64,000 nucleotides of DNA from Phascolarctobacterium sp. Its GTDB lineage: Bacteria > Bacillota > Negativicutes > Acidaminococcales > Acidaminococcaceae. Numbering within the stretch: the first letter of the stretch is position 1; every line of letters begins with the position of its first letter. A program made the translations under genes and the position numbers. The notes beneath the pieces were generated by a model. The model did no database searches and was not told the DNA's origin. It was given only the letters and a program-made list of their open reading frames with translations. Shown one piece after another: positions 1 to 9,040 of the stretch. The stretch spans positions 186,001 to 250,000 of the forward strand of contig QAMT01000004.1 of NCBI GenBank assembly GCA_003150755.1, read 5' to 3'.

Positions 1-68
1 CGCCTTACGGCTCGGTACAATTAGAGAACGTATTAAAAGCAATCGAATTATACAATACCTTTAAATAA
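1..68 (+). CDS. C-terminal end of an upstream phage gene (partial)
   Basis: An open frame with codons starting at base 3 runs to a TAA at 66-68 and ends with residues LKAIELYNTFK. The 5' part lies outside the window. Its position just before the scaffold and capsid genes would fit a portal protein in the usual head-gene order, but the 21 visible residues are too few to identify a family. Confidence 0.5.
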   Translation, partial: PYGSVQLENVLKAIELYNTFK

Positions 69-167
69 TAAGGTATTTGCATAAAACGGTTGCTTTTTTA
101 TATTCGCGACGACGGCGACACGGTCGATTATCCGCCGACAGGCGTTAAATGAAGGAGTGTTTAGACA

Positions 168-1352
168 ATGATGTTTATTTTTAACTTGCAACTTTTTGAC
201 GGATTGGAAATTCCCGGCATTGACCCGGACATCGCAAATGAAATTGCTGCCGAACTCAATAACGGCGGCGAAGAAGAAAGAGGCGGCGACAACGATAGTC
301 AAGGCGACGACACCGGCAACGCTGACGCTGACAGCGATAACAAACATGTAGACGGTGGAACGGAAGGCGCGACTGACGCTGCTACAAAATCCGCGCCCGA
401 AGGCGGAACGGACGAATACGACGACGTACCGGAAGGCAATAGCATTCCATATATGCGTTTTAAACAGCTCAACGAGCGCCGCAAGGCGGCAGAAGCGAAG
501 AACAAGGAACTGGAAGAAAAGCTGAAAGCGCTCGAAGGCAGACAGCAGCAGCCCCCGGCCTCCCCTGCACCGGCGGCAAGCAATGTACCGCCCTTCGCGC
601 AGCAACCGCAGCTACCGGCAACTAATGTTCCGAACCAGCAGCCCCCGGCAGCACAGCAGCAGTCCGCCGCCGGTACTGGCGAATTTACCGCTAAGCAGAT
701 TGAGCGCATTGCTCAAATGGCCATTAGCCGCGCAAAAGCAAAGCTCAACCTTACCGACGACGACGTGGAAAATCTCGATTATAGCGACAAACCGGAAATC
801 AAAGTTGCATACAACAACATTGTCGCCGAAGAAATGCGGAATATCCGCAAAGAAGTACAGCAATATCAAGCTGATAGAGCCGCGTTTGCAAAACAAGTCA
901 GCGATACTACCGCAGAGTTTGACGCGCTGGGCAAGAAGCTGGGCGCATACGACGACGTGCAGGAACGCTGGGGCTTTATTGGCGAGAAACACTTTGAAAC
1001 GCTACCTCAACGCACGCAAGGCATTTTGAAAGAAGCCTTTGCGCGCCTGCAAAATAGACGTGGCACTTATCAGGATATGTATTTGATTAACGAATACTTC
1101 GATAGCGCCAACAAGCTCTATGAGCAGCAGAAGGCAGCAGCTAACGCCGCCGCGAATCCGACGGCGCAGCGCAACATTACCAAAATGAACAGCGTCAAAA
1201 ATCTGCCGAAAGCACCGGAGTTAAACGGCGGCATAGGCAACGACAAAGTCCTTACGGTTGAGAAACTGCAAGAAATTTTAGCCACGCCCGGCGGCTGGGA
1301 TAAACTCACCGAAGCCGAACAAAAGGCTGTATTGCAAGGCAGACTTAGATAA
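168..1352 (+). CDS. Phage head scaffolding-like protein
   Basis: This 394-residue, very acidic protein probably acts as an internal scaffold during capsid assembly. It opens with an FNLQLF leader, followed by an Asp/Glu/Gly-rich stretch (about 20-95), a charged coiled-coil segment (about 100-125), a Pro/Gln/Ala-rich linker (about 125-165) and a mainly helical C-terminal half. Low-complexity acidic plus coiled-coil composition directly upstream of a major capsid gene is typical of scaffold proteins, which are poorly conserved. The site AAGGAG at 152-157 precedes tandem ATG codons at 168 and 171. The function is inferred from position and composition, not from a conserved domain. Confidence 0.7.
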   Translation: MMFIFNLQLFDGLEIPGIDPDIANEIAAELNNGGEEERGGDNDSQGDDTGNADADSDNKHVDGGTEGATDAATKSAPEGGTDEYDDVPEGNSIPYMRFKQLNERRKAAEAKNKELEEKLKALEGRQQQPPASPAPAASNVPPFAQQPQLPATNVPNQQPPAAQQQSAAGTGEFTAKQIERIAQMAISRAKAKLNLTDDDVENLDYSDKPEIKVAYNNIVAEEMRNIRKEVQQYQADRAAFAKQVSDTTAEFDALGKKLGAYDDVQERWGFIGEKHFETLPQRTQGILKEAFARLQNRRGTYQDMYLINEYFDSANKLYEQQKAAANAAANPTAQRNITKMNSVKNLPKAPELNGGIGNDKVLTVEKLQEILATPGGWDKLTEAEQKAVLQGRLR

Positions 1353-1380
1353 AGATTTTCCGACGCGGAAAGGATATAAG

Positions 1381-2394
1381 ATGTCTAATCACTTTAAATT
1401 TATGTTGCAGCTCTTTACAGATACTACCGTGCCTACCAATCTCGTACATAAAGCGTGGGCAAAGCAGCTCTGGAAAGAAGCAGAACGCGACAACTTTTTC
1501 TCTAAATTCACCGGCGAAGGCTCTAACAATATCATTCAGGTTAAAACCGACCTAAAAAAAGAAGCGGGCGACAAAATTACCGTTCCTTTGGTAATGCGTT
1601 TGACCGGCGCTGGCGTTACCGGTGATAACACTCTGGAAGGCAACGAGGAACAGTTGCAGCTTTACGACTGCACGGTAACTGTTGACCAAATCCGTCACGC
1701 CGTGCGTCTTAAAGGCAAAATGGAAGAACAGAAAACCGCCCTTGACCTGCGTCAAGCAGCTAAAGACGGCCTGAAATTGTGGATGAAAGAAAAGGTAGAG
1801 CAGATGACCGTTGACGCTCTGACCACCGACCCTTCCACCGAACACACCATTTATGCAGGTGGCAAAACTTCCGAAGCCGCCGTTGCAGCAACCGACGTGC
1901 TGACCACTGACCTTATCTCTCAGGCAGCGCGCCTTGCACGCCTTTCCGAACCTAAAATCCGTCGCATTCCTGTTGACGGTAAAGAATATTACATCATGCT
2001 CGTTGACCCGTATCAGGCACGCGACCTGAAAAACGACGACCGCTGGATTGCAGCGCAGGAAAACTGCGCAGAACGCGGCAGTAAGAACCCGATTTTCACC
2101 GGCATGCTGGGCATATGGGACGGCGTAGCACTGTATGAATACGAAAACCTTAGCCGCACTCAGACCGGCGCGGAGGTTACTTCCGTTAAAGGCTATCTTG
2201 GCCACGCTCTGCTTTTGGGCTGCCAGGCAGGCATTAAAGGCATTGCACAGGAAGCCGAATGGAACGAAAAAACTTTCGACTATGGCAACAAAGTGGGCTT
2301 TGCTACCGGCGCTATCCTTGGTGTAGCTAAATCCGTATTCAACGAAAAAGACTTCGCAGTAGTACAGGTTATCACCGCGTCTGCTGCTGACTAA
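1381..2394 (+). CDS. Major capsid protein, N4gp56-type
   Basis: This 337-residue protein forms the capsid shell. It resembles the N4gp56 family of major capsid proteins found in podoviruses and many prophages: an early WAKQLWKEAERDNFFSKF segment, a VPLVMRLTGAGVTGD segment, and a C-terminal part containing an EYYIMLVDPYQARDLKND stretch. The length suits the family. It shares an N-terminal FKFMLQLF leader with the scaffold upstream and with an internal virion protein at 10296. An AAAGGAT ribosome site lies before the ATG, and a rho-independent terminator follows, as expected for a very highly expressed gene. Confidence 0.88.
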   Translation: MSNHFKFMLQLFTDTTVPTNLVHKAWAKQLWKEAERDNFFSKFTGEGSNNIIQVKTDLKKEAGDKITVPLVMRLTGAGVTGDNTLEGNEEQLQLYDCTVTVDQIRHAVRLKGKMEEQKTALDLRQAAKDGLKLWMKEKVEQMTVDALTTDPSTEHTIYAGGKTSEAAVAATDVLTTDLISQAARLARLSEPKIRRIPVDGKEYYIMLVDPYQARDLKNDDRWIAAQENCAERGSKNPIFTGMLGIWDGVALYEYENLSRTQTGAEVTSVKGYLGHALLLGCQAGIKGIAQEAEWNEKTFDYGNKVGFATGAILGVAKSVFNEKDFAVVQVITASAAD

Positions 2395-2427
2395 TCATTA
2401 GCTTATTCATTCCCCCAAAAACAAAAC

Positions 2428-2458
2428 AAGGGCAGCTTTAACCGGCTGCCCTTTTGTT
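2428..2458 (+). terminator. Rho-independent terminator after the capsid gene
   Basis: The arms AAGGGCAGC (2428-2436) and GCTGCCCTT (2445-2453) pair perfectly around an 8-base loop and are followed by a T-rich tract. It probably separates high capsid expression from the downstream tail genes. Confidence 0.85.
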
Positions 2459-2475
2459 TTATGTAGGTGAAAAAT

Positions 2476-3078
2476 ATGGATATTAGAAATGTTATTGAGC
2501 GAGTACGCATTAAAATCACCGACGAAAATGCTTATCGCTTTACCGACGACGACATTTTGCTGATTATTAACGACGCTGTACGCTTGATACGCAACGTGTT
2601 TATCGACGAAATGCCGGAAATTATGTGCGAACCGAAGGTAACAGGCGAACTGTCCAGCGGCGAAAACGCCATCACGCTACCTTTTTTACCGGTACGCTAT
2701 ATTGATGTGCGCTGCAAAGGACGCAGACTGCATTTATCTTCCCGGCACGGCATAAAGGACACGGAAGTTAAAGGAGAGCCGGAACAGTTTGTGCCTACCG
2801 GCATAGGCAGCATTGAAGTATATCCGATACCGAACACCGCCTGCAAATACGAGATACTTGCAATTAAGGCGGCGGAAGAATTGGAAATTGAAAGCAGCCT
2901 GCCGTTTCCGGACGACTTCTGCGATGAAGTGATAGAATACACGGCGACGCGCCTATCCCTGATAGACGAGTTTGACCAAAGCGCGGAAACGCAGCTTATC
3001 AGCACGATTAACAGCAACGTCGCCAACAAATTACAACGATACGCGCCGAAAGCTCATGTGGTTGAAGGTTATTACTAA
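2476..3078 (+). CDS. Phage head-tail adaptor protein (DUF6682-like)
   Basis: This is a roughly 200-residue protein with an N-terminal pattern (DIRNVIERVRIKI, then YRFTDDDILLIINDAVRLI) that resembles phage adaptor proteins such as DUF6682, which sit between portal and tail. The ATG at 2476 is preferred over the GTG at 2467 because AGGTGA at 2465-2470 is correctly spaced from it. The gene lies between the capsid and the tail hub, which agrees with an adaptor role. The family assignment is from memory and moderately sure. Confidence 0.65.
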   Translation: MDIRNVIERVRIKITDENAYRFTDDDILLIINDAVRLIRNVFIDEMPEIMCEPKVTGELSSGENAITLPFLPVRYIDVRCKGRRLHLSSRHGIKDTEVKGEPEQFVPTGIGSIEVYPIPNTACKYEILAIKAAEELEIESSLPFPDDFCDEVIEYTATRLSLIDEFDQSAETQLISTINSNVANKLQRYAPKAHVVEGYY

Positions 3079-3101
3079 ACAAGCGGGCAGGTGAATAAAC
3101 T

Positions 3102-4640
3102 ATGCGCTTATCATCTAAACACGCGAATCAGCAGGTAGTTGCCCTTAGTGATTTTACCGGCGGGCTTAATACATCAACCACGGAAGAACAGATTGCAGCC
3201 AATCAGCTTGTGCAAAGTATAAACTTTGAAGTGCAGTCTACCACCGGCTTGCTAAAGACGGTTGACGGCACGCGCAAAATTTACCGCGCTCCTACTGACG
3301 CAGAGTATAAATTCAAAGCGGCGGCTTATGACAGGCTTAATGGCCACCTCGTTCTTTTCGGCGACAACAAAGCTATATTCAGTACCAAAAATATGCAAGA
3401 CGTTAAACAGATAGGCACGTTAAGCGGCGACCTGCCGCCCGTGACGGCTTTATGGGAGGACGGCTTACTTGTTGCCAGCGGCGGACACCTGCAATATCTG
3501 GACGGCTTTCAGATGAAAACGATAAGCACGTCGCCGGATATGTGCAAGGGCTGTTATGTTCGCAGCGGCCGCGTACTTGTGTTTGACGACGAAAACGTCA
3601 GATACAGCGGCGTGGGCGACGAAGAAAACTGGACGGAAGATAGCGACGACCCTTCCGCCTCCGTATGGGTAGAAGCTGGGTATAAGGCTGGCGGCAAGAT
3701 TATTGGCATGGTAAACCTGTCAAGCGATATTCTTATCATTAAGGATAACGGCATGCTGTTTAGACTTTCCGGCGAATATCCGGACTGGAGCATAAGCGAG
3801 ATTGCACGCGAAGTTGACTGCCGCGGCCCGAATGGGTATTGCAATGTGGTTAACACAACCTGCATTCTTGGCGAAAAAACCATACGCGCCATTGTGACGA
3901 CGCAGGAATACGGCAGTATGCGCGCCAATAGCTTGGGCGAAAATGTGCGCGACGAGATACGAATGCTGCCGCTTGACGCTAAAATGCGCTATGTTCCGCC
4001 GCTTAATCAAATATGGATTATCGGCAACGGCGGCATTGTGCTATTTTTGGATTTAAACTGCAACGCCTTTTTTAAGCGCCAGTTCAATGCCAATGTCGTG
4101 GACGTGGTGAGCGTGAACGAAGATGTTTACATTATCAAAGAAAACGGCATTGATATACTGGATAGCAGCAGCTTTAGCGACGAGGACGACTATCTTGAAT
4201 ACACCCTGCAAGGCAAAACGCAAATCAGCCATTATGATTTTTTGGTAAAGCGCGTGGCTTTCGCCTGCACCGGCTATGCGGTCAGCGGCAGCGATACCGC
4301 GCTTTATATTGGCGACGTTAAAATACCTTTGCCGTCAAAGCTGGCGTACAATATGGCGGATTATGTATACGAAAACTGGGGCTTGGTATACGGAAACAAA
4401 GAATACGTAAACAAAGGCGGCAACGTAAACCACAGGATTGTATACGTCAACAGCGACGTTTTTGTATATGATAACTGGGAATACGTGTACGGCAACGGCG
4501 ATTATGTACTGGACTTCGACGGCTATGTTGTGCGCGATGAACGCATACGCTATCGCAACAAGGCGCTGACGCTAAAGCTACAAGGCAAGGGCAGCAAATT
4601 TATTCTGAATGGTATTAAATATGATGTAGTAGAGGTATAA
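3102..4640 (+). CDS. Podovirus tail hub/nozzle-like protein (beta-propeller type)
   Basis: This 512-residue protein has a repeating beta-strand pattern resembling the propeller-type tail stabilisation or nozzle proteins of podoviruses (the class of P22 gp10 or T7 gp12). It begins with a short FTGGLNTSTTEEQIAANQ segment often seen in such proteins. Near residues 415-470 there is an internal repeat of the type VYxNWxxVYGNxxYV. It lies between the adaptor and the large fibre, 2 bases upstream of the next gene, so it is probably translated together with it. The structural role is inferred from position and pattern. Confidence 0.6.
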   Translation: MRLSSKHANQQVVALSDFTGGLNTSTTEEQIAANQLVQSINFEVQSTTGLLKTVDGTRKIYRAPTDAEYKFKAAAYDRLNGHLVLFGDNKAIFSTKNMQDVKQIGTLSGDLPPVTALWEDGLLVASGGHLQYLDGFQMKTISTSPDMCKGCYVRSGRVLVFDDENVRYSGVGDEENWTEDSDDPSASVWVEAGYKAGGKIIGMVNLSSDILIIKDNGMLFRLSGEYPDWSISEIAREVDCRGPNGYCNVVNTTCILGEKTIRAIVTTQEYGSMRANSLGENVRDEIRMLPLDAKMRYVPPLNQIWIIGNGGIVLFLDLNCNAFFKRQFNANVVDVVSVNEDVYIIKENGIDILDSSSFSDEDDYLEYTLQGKTQISHYDFLVKRVAFACTGYAVSGSDTALYIGDVKIPLPSKLAYNMADYVYENWGLVYGNKEYVNKGGNVNHRIVYVNSDVFVYDNWEYVYGNGDYVLDFDGYVVRDERIRYRNKALTLKLQGKGSKFILNGIKYDVVEV

Positions 4641-4642
4641 CA

Positions 4643-7366
4643 ATGAGTAAATGGTCCGCTAAATTTCCTTTTGATTTCAGTCCGCGACGCGGCACGATTC
4701 ACGAACTTGGGCAATGCTATGTAGATGAGATTGAACGCATTTACGAATTGCTTAACGACCTGCGTACCAACAACGCAGGCGACGACGACCCGGAGCCGTT
4801 TCAGATTAAAATTGACGATACCGGGAAAATATATATCAGAAACGCAGATAATGACGAGTGGCTGTTACTTGGCAGCGCAGCCAAATACTTCGGGCTAAAA
4901 GAAGCCGGCTTTTTAACCAAAGCGGATATTAACTTTCCGGAAGAAGAAGGCGGAGCTTTTGGCATTGATATTACCGGCAACGCCGGGAAAATTGCCAACA
5001 CGGCTATCGAAGTAACAGGCAGCTTTGCAGACAATCAGGCGCTTGTCTATGACGCAAATAAACAAAAACTCACAAACAAACTTGTGCCTATTGTAAACAG
5101 CGAAACCGGCGCAATTTCCTGCGACACGACCGGCAACGCCGGTAAAGTGGCGGGTAAACCTATCATCACGGAGTCGCTGGACGACGGCGAAGTGTTGGTA
5201 TTCAGAGCGTCGCAAGGCGGCTTTGTAAATGAGCCGAAATCTAATGCCATAGGCAGCGGCAAGTCACTTGTAATTTATTTTGATGGACGCACGATTGCAG
5301 ACTACAATGGCACAATTTACAGGGACTTGCATATCATGCAGTTTACGGCAACGCAGCCGGACGGCGTGACGGTTACAAAACCTCTTTTGTGGTTAAAGCC
5401 GACGACCGACGGCGAGAGCATTGCTGAAATTTATTTACTGCAAGAAAACAACAGCTACAAACTTATCAGCAGCCCGGAGGACAGCATTACAGAAGTTAGC
5501 TTTAGCAATGACGAGCTGACCGTAAAAAACGCGAAGGGCGAAGAAGAAAGCTACAAAATTAAACGGCTGGCAGGCAACAGCGTTACGGCCAGCACGGATT
5601 TAAACACGCTTACTTTGGAAGGGCGCTATCAATGCAGCGAAAGCAGCGTTGCACAGGGCTTGACTAACTGCCCGGTAAGTGAACCGTTCTTCCTTGATGT
5701 TTACCGTAACAACAAACCGGACGCAACCTTTGACAATACCGTACAGGTTAAGCAGGTTATCACCACGGCTAACGCGAGCGAACCGGCAGTATATGTTAGA
5801 ACTCATATCAACGGCACATGGAGTGCGTGGAAAGAACTTGCCAATACCACTTGGATTAACAGCAATGTTTCGAGCATTGCAACCAACCCGGTCAAAGCGC
5901 GCAAGATTGAAAAAGAAGGCAGCACAGTTAAATTGTGGTGGAGCGACCCGGACGACAGCATTGTAGACGGCAGCGTTTTAACACAATGGGAAAAGACTGT
6001 AATTGTCAAAAAACAAGGCAGCTATCCGGAAAACGTGGACGACGGCACGATTGTTGTAGCGGTTACGGAGCGCAACAAATACGCCGACGAACCGTACAGC
6101 GACACGCAGGCCAGCCCGGCTAACTGGTATTACCGCGCGTTCCCAAAAGCTAAAAACGGCCCGTATTCTGATAACGAATTAAACCGTTTCGGCTTTTGGC
6201 ATTATGCCATTTACGTTGATACCACAGACCCCGACGAAGAAACCTGCGTACACAAAATTGGCGGCTTTGATAACTACTTCTTCGACCGTCCGTATATGGA
6301 CTTCGACGCGGATAGCTTTTACTGGGGCGGCTGGAAGAACGTACAAATGCTCCCGAAACCGTGCATGCTCAAAGCCGACGGTTCGGTTGACTACTACCTC
6401 GACCCGGACGACTACACGAAAAAAGCCGACGGCGTTACAGCCAGCGACGTTACCGACTTGGAATACAACGGCAACGCCATGATGGAATGGTGTCCGGTAT
6501 TTACTAAAGTCGAAAAAGTAGGCACGCGCCTATATATGTATTTTTGCTCTGAAAAATACGACGACGACTATGAATGCTATTCCTGCAAAAAGTCCGACGG
6601 CGAATACGGCGACCACTTTTACATGCCAATATATGAGGGCTATGTATCGAGCGGCAAAATGCGCAGCATGTCTACCGGCACAAAGCCTACTGCCAGCACA
6701 ACAGCGGAGAACGAGGCAACATACGCCACGGCCAACGGCACCGGCTGGAATACTACTGTATGGGCAGACGAGCAATTACTGCAAATGCTCGGCATACTCT
6801 TTTTCGAGCGCCTTAACATGCAGGTTGCCTGCGGCTATAACCCCGGCAGCAGCTCGAGTGCTTTAACCAACAACATCGGCACGGCCAACGCCAAAGGTAT
6901 GTTTTACGGCCATCAATCGACCAATGCCGTCAACACCAAATACTTTGGTATGGAGAACTGGTGGGGACATCGTTGGCGCAGGCCTAACGGCTTGATGTGC
7001 ATTAACCGCCGTGTATGGGTAAAACTCACGAACAGCACGGTTGACGGCTCTACCGTTACCGGCTATAACCGTACCGGCAACGGCTACATTGATACCGGCG
7101 TTGATGTGCCTTCTGCAAGTGAAAGCTACATCAAAGAAATCAGCGGCAACGAGAAATGCGTTACCGCACCTGTTACGGTGAGTGGAGCGAGCAGCACCAC
7201 GTACTACTGCGACGCTGCTTGGAGTGCAACCGGCACAACGCAGCTCTTTCTCGGCGGTGGCGTGGCTGACGGCGCTTCTGCGGGCTTGTTTGCCTTCCAC
7301 GCGATCATCGCTCCCTCGGCCTCGTACTGGGACAGCGGGGCTTCCCTCTCTTATAAATCTTTTTAG
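4643..7366 (+). CDS. DGR target: large tail fibre/receptor-binding protein with variable C-terminus
   Basis: This 907-residue protein is the target of the retroelement next to it. The N-terminal part should attach to the virion; residues about 110-190 hold two diverged copies of a unit containing GNAGK(I/V)A. The C-terminal third (about 560-907) is rich in Trp, Gly and Tyr and reads like the C-type-lectin/FGE-sulfatase fold of DGR variable proteins, with GMENWWGHRWRRPNG around residue 772. The last about 40 codons lie in the variable repeat (7243-7349). Known DGR target proteins in phages bind host receptors, so this one probably determines host range. The exact attachment fold was not recognised. 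Confidence 0.85.
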   Translation: MSKWSAKFPFDFSPRRGTIHELGQCYVDEIERIYELLNDLRTNNAGDDDPEPFQIKIDDTGKIYIRNADNDEWLLLGSAAKYFGLKEAGFLTKADINFPEEEGGAFGIDITGNAGKIANTAIEVTGSFADNQALVYDANKQKLTNKLVPIVNSETGAISCDTTGNAGKVAGKPIITESLDDGEVLVFRASQGGFVNEPKSNAIGSGKSLVIYFDGRTIADYNGTIYRDLHIMQFTATQPDGVTVTKPLLWLKPTTDGESIAEIYLLQENNSYKLISSPEDSITEVSFSNDELTVKNAKGEEESYKIKRLAGNSVTASTDLNTLTLEGRYQCSESSVAQGLTNCPVSEPFFLDVYRNNKPDATFDNTVQVKQVITTANASEPAVYVRTHINGTWSAWKELANTTWINSNVSSIATNPVKARKIEKEGSTVKLWWSDPDDSIVDGSVLTQWEKTVIVKKQGSYPENVDDGTIVVAVTERNKYADEPYSDTQASPANWYYRAFPKAKNGPYSDNELNRFGFWHYAIYVDTTDPDEETCVHKIGGFDNYFFDRPYMDFDADSFYWGGWKNVQMLPKPCMLKADGSVDYYLDPDDYTKKADGVTASDVTDLEYNGNAMMEWCPVFTKVEKVGTRLYMYFCSEKYDDDYECYSCKKSDGEYGDHFYMPIYEGYVSSGKMRSMSTGTKPTASTTAENEATYATANGTGWNTTVWADEQLLQMLGILFFERLNMQVACGYNPGSSSSALTNNIGTANAKGMFYGHQSTNAVNTKYFGMENWWGHRWRRPNGLMCINRRVWVKLTNSTVDGSTVTGYNRTGNGYIDTGVDVPSASESYIKEISGNEKCVTAPVTVSGASSTTYYCDAAWSATGTTQLFLGGGVADGASAGLFAFHAIIAPSASYWDSGASLSYKSF
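7243..7349 (+). repeat. DGR variable repeat (VR)
   Basis: These 107 bases at the 3' end of the 4643 gene align without gaps to the template repeat 231 bases downstream. All 84 positions where the template is not A are identical. Of the 23 template adenines, 16 are replaced here by T, G or C. Twelve amino acids differ. The A-free block CGGGGCTTCCCT (7336-7347) at the 3' edge is in the place expected for the homing initiation site. Confidence 0.97.
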
Positions 7367-7376
7367 AGAGGGGGCT

Positions 7377-7397
7377 GGGGAGAGGTTCGCTCTCCCC
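7377..7397 (+). promoter_or_regulatory. Hairpin downstream of VR (DGR homing element)
   Basis: GGGGAGAG (7377-7384) and CTCTCCCC (7390-7397) form a perfect 8-bp stem with a 5-base loop, 28 bases after the VR. A similarly placed 8-bp stem is known to assist mutagenic homing in the Bordetella phage DGR. A second, smaller stem GCTGC/GCAGC follows at 7400-7412. A role as transcription terminator is less likely because no T tract follows. Confidence 0.75.
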
Positions 7398-7473
7398 GCG
7401 CTGCGGAGCAGCTAATAATGTTTGACGTAAATTAAATAAATTTAAGGGACTGGGACGGCGCTTTGCTCTGATT

Positions 7474-7580
7474 GCTCTTACTCGGCGGTAGCGTGAATAA
7501 CGGCGCTAATGCGGGCTTGTTTGCCTTCAACGCGAACAACGCTCCCTCGAACTCGAACTGGAACAACGGGGCTTCCCTAT
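7474..7580 (+). ncRNA. DGR template repeat (TR) / template RNA
   Basis: This non-coding 107-base copy is the template for adenine-specific mutagenesis. Read in the target frame it has ten Asn (AAY) codons, at 7496, 7499, 7508, 7529, 7535, 7538, 7550, 7556, 7562 and 7565, and all ten differ in the VR. AAY codons are the hallmark of DGR templates because mutating both adenines reaches many amino acids but no stop. The TR lies between the target gene and the reverse transcriptase on the same strand. The limits of the functional RNA beyond the repeat are unknown. Confidence 0.95.
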
Positions 7581-7645
7581 TTATGGTAAATTTGTTTGAC
7601 ACTCAATGCCTACCCTTTTCCGCATCCTAACAAGGAAGAAAATAG

Positions 7646-7720
7646 ATGCCGCAAAAAGCACGGGCCAGTAAGCGCAAGCATAACGTCCGTGAGGCCATAA
7701 GAGATTATGAAAACATATAA
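7646..7720 (+). CDS. Possible 24-residue basic leader peptide upstream of the RT
   Basis: A short frame begins with ATG after AAGGAAG (about 7632-7638) and encodes a Lys/Arg-rich peptide, MPQKARASKRKHNVREAIRD plus four residues. It overlaps the first 14 bases of the RT gene, whose own ATG lacks a strong ribosome site, so it could drive translation of the RT by coupling. It may also be chance. No family was recognised. Confidence 0.35.
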   Translation: MPQKARASKRKHNVREAIRDYENI

Positions 7721-8834
7721 CAATTTGTTTGATAAAATAACAGACCCTGCGAATATCGAAGCGGCGATAAGAAAAGCCGCTAAAGGCAAGCGCAGTAAAT
7801 ATAGCGTGCGCCGTGCGCTGGAAAACCCGGCGGCGGTTGCCACTATCATATCAGCACAGCTTAAAGCCGGAACGTGGCAGCCGGTACCGCTGCACAATGC
7901 CCGCGAGATAAACGACGGCATAGCGCTTAAAAAGCGCATTATCGTATGCCCACAGTTTATCCGGGAGCAGGTAGTACATCACAGCGTTATGCGCGTATGT
8001 GCGCCGCTTTTTATCCGTAAATTTTACCGGTATAGCTGCGGCAGCGTACCCGGCAGGGGACGCGAGTTTGCAGCAAAATACATAAGCAAAGAATTGCAGG
8101 ATAGAAAGAAAACAAAGTATTTTGCAAAGCTGGACGTCAAAAAGTTTTTTGATAATATCTCACCGCTGTATGCGTGGCGGGAGTTAAGAAAAACCATACG
8201 CGACAAAAAGACGCTGCTATTATTTGCCAAAATCCTGCGTGCCAATAAAGTGCGCATGCCGGACGGCAGCATAAGGCGCGGCGGCGTACCTATCGGCTTT
8301 TATACGAGCCCTTGGATAGCGAATATCCTATTAAACCCGCTCGACCACGCCTTGAAGGAAATCTGCGGCGTTGCTGTTGCAGTCAGATACGTTGACGATA
8401 TTCTCATCATGGACAGCAACAAAAGACGCATTAAACGCGCCATAGCATACGTTAAAGACTTTTTGGCAGCGCGCCGGTTATCGTTAAAGCGTGAACCGGC
8501 TATCCACAAAACGGATAAGCAGAAAATTACTTTTATCGGCATAGTGTTTACGCGGGAGAAAAGAACGATGAACTCGGCAGCGTTTTTAAGAGCCTGCCGG
8601 ACGGCGAAGCGAATCGGCAAAAAGCATAAGCTGACTATTTACGACGCGCGCAAAATGATAAGTTACGCAGGACAGTTTAAACATACCAATACGCGCGCAG
8701 CTTTTAAAAAATACATTGCAAATAATGTGAGTTTAAGAGCCTGCCGCGCCAAAATCCAAAGGAGAGATAAGGAAGGAGAGACAAGGTATGTGGAGAACAG
8801 CAGAGAGCAACGAACAGCCCGCCCTTGTAGTTGA
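7707..8834 (+). CDS. DGR reverse transcriptase
   Basis: This 375-residue reverse transcriptase copies the template RNA with errors at adenines. Visible motifs are KLDVKKFFDNI (about 145-155, first catalytic Asp), GGVPIGFYTSPWIAN (about 192-206), and YVDD (about 229-232, catalytic Asp pair), then a KxTFIGI thumb-proximal segment near residue 275. DGR enzymes usually show SQ in the IGxxxSQ motif; here it is SP. No thumb-fused extra domain is seen. No accessory Avd-like gene of about 120 residues lies between VR and RT. The gene is tightly packed with the downstream 8788 gene, which starts inside it. Confidence 0.93.
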   Translation: MKTYNNLFDKITDPANIEAAIRKAAKGKRSKYSVRRALENPAAVATIISAQLKAGTWQPVPLHNAREINDGIALKKRIIVCPQFIREQVVHHSVMRVCAPLFIRKFYRYSCGSVPGRGREFAAKYISKELQDRKKTKYFAKLDVKKFFDNISPLYAWRELRKTIRDKKTLLLFAKILRANKVRMPDGSIRRGGVPIGFYTSPWIANILLNPLDHALKEICGVAVAVRYVDDILIMDSNKRRIKRAIAYVKDFLAARRLSLKREPAIHKTDKQKITFIGIVFTREKRTMNSAAFLRACRTAKRIGKKHKLTIYDARKMISYAGQFKHTNTRAAFKKYIANNVSLRACRAKIQRRDKEGETRYVENSREQRTARPCS

Positions 8835-9039
8835 ATTATCTAACGGCAGAGTGCTTGTGCGCAGAAACGTCACAACAAAGCAGACTGCCGAAGGCAATAC
8901 CGTTTACCAATATGAAGAACGCATTATGAGCGCCGTGGAATACGGCACGCGCGAAGCGGTAAACGATATGGAAATTAAACGCGAAGCAGAAATTGTAGAT
9001 GAGTACACATTGGAACTTATCGAGGAAGGAGTGCTGTAA
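8788..9039 (+). CDS. Small phage protein, unknown function
   Basis: This 83-residue acidic protein starts inside the end of the RT gene after a good GGAAGGAG site (8771-8778). It has a beta-rich N-terminal half (LVVELSNGRVLVRRNVT) and a helical acidic C-terminal half. No family was recognised. Small proteins of this kind often sit between fibre and tail-accessory genes in Firmicute phages. It is too short and differs too much in composition to be called an Avd protein, which is usually basic and four-helix. Confidence 0.6.
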   Translation: MWRTAESNEQPALVVELSNGRVLVRRNVTTKQTAEGNTVYQYEERIMSAVEYGTREAVNDMEIKREAEIVDEYTLELIEEGVL

Positions 9040-9040
9040 C

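Noticed and set aside
90..152. Short frame from TTG 90 ending at TGA 152 between the partial gene and the scaffold
   Set aside because: It is about 20 codons, lacks an ATG and a convincing ribosome site, and shows no recognisable pattern.
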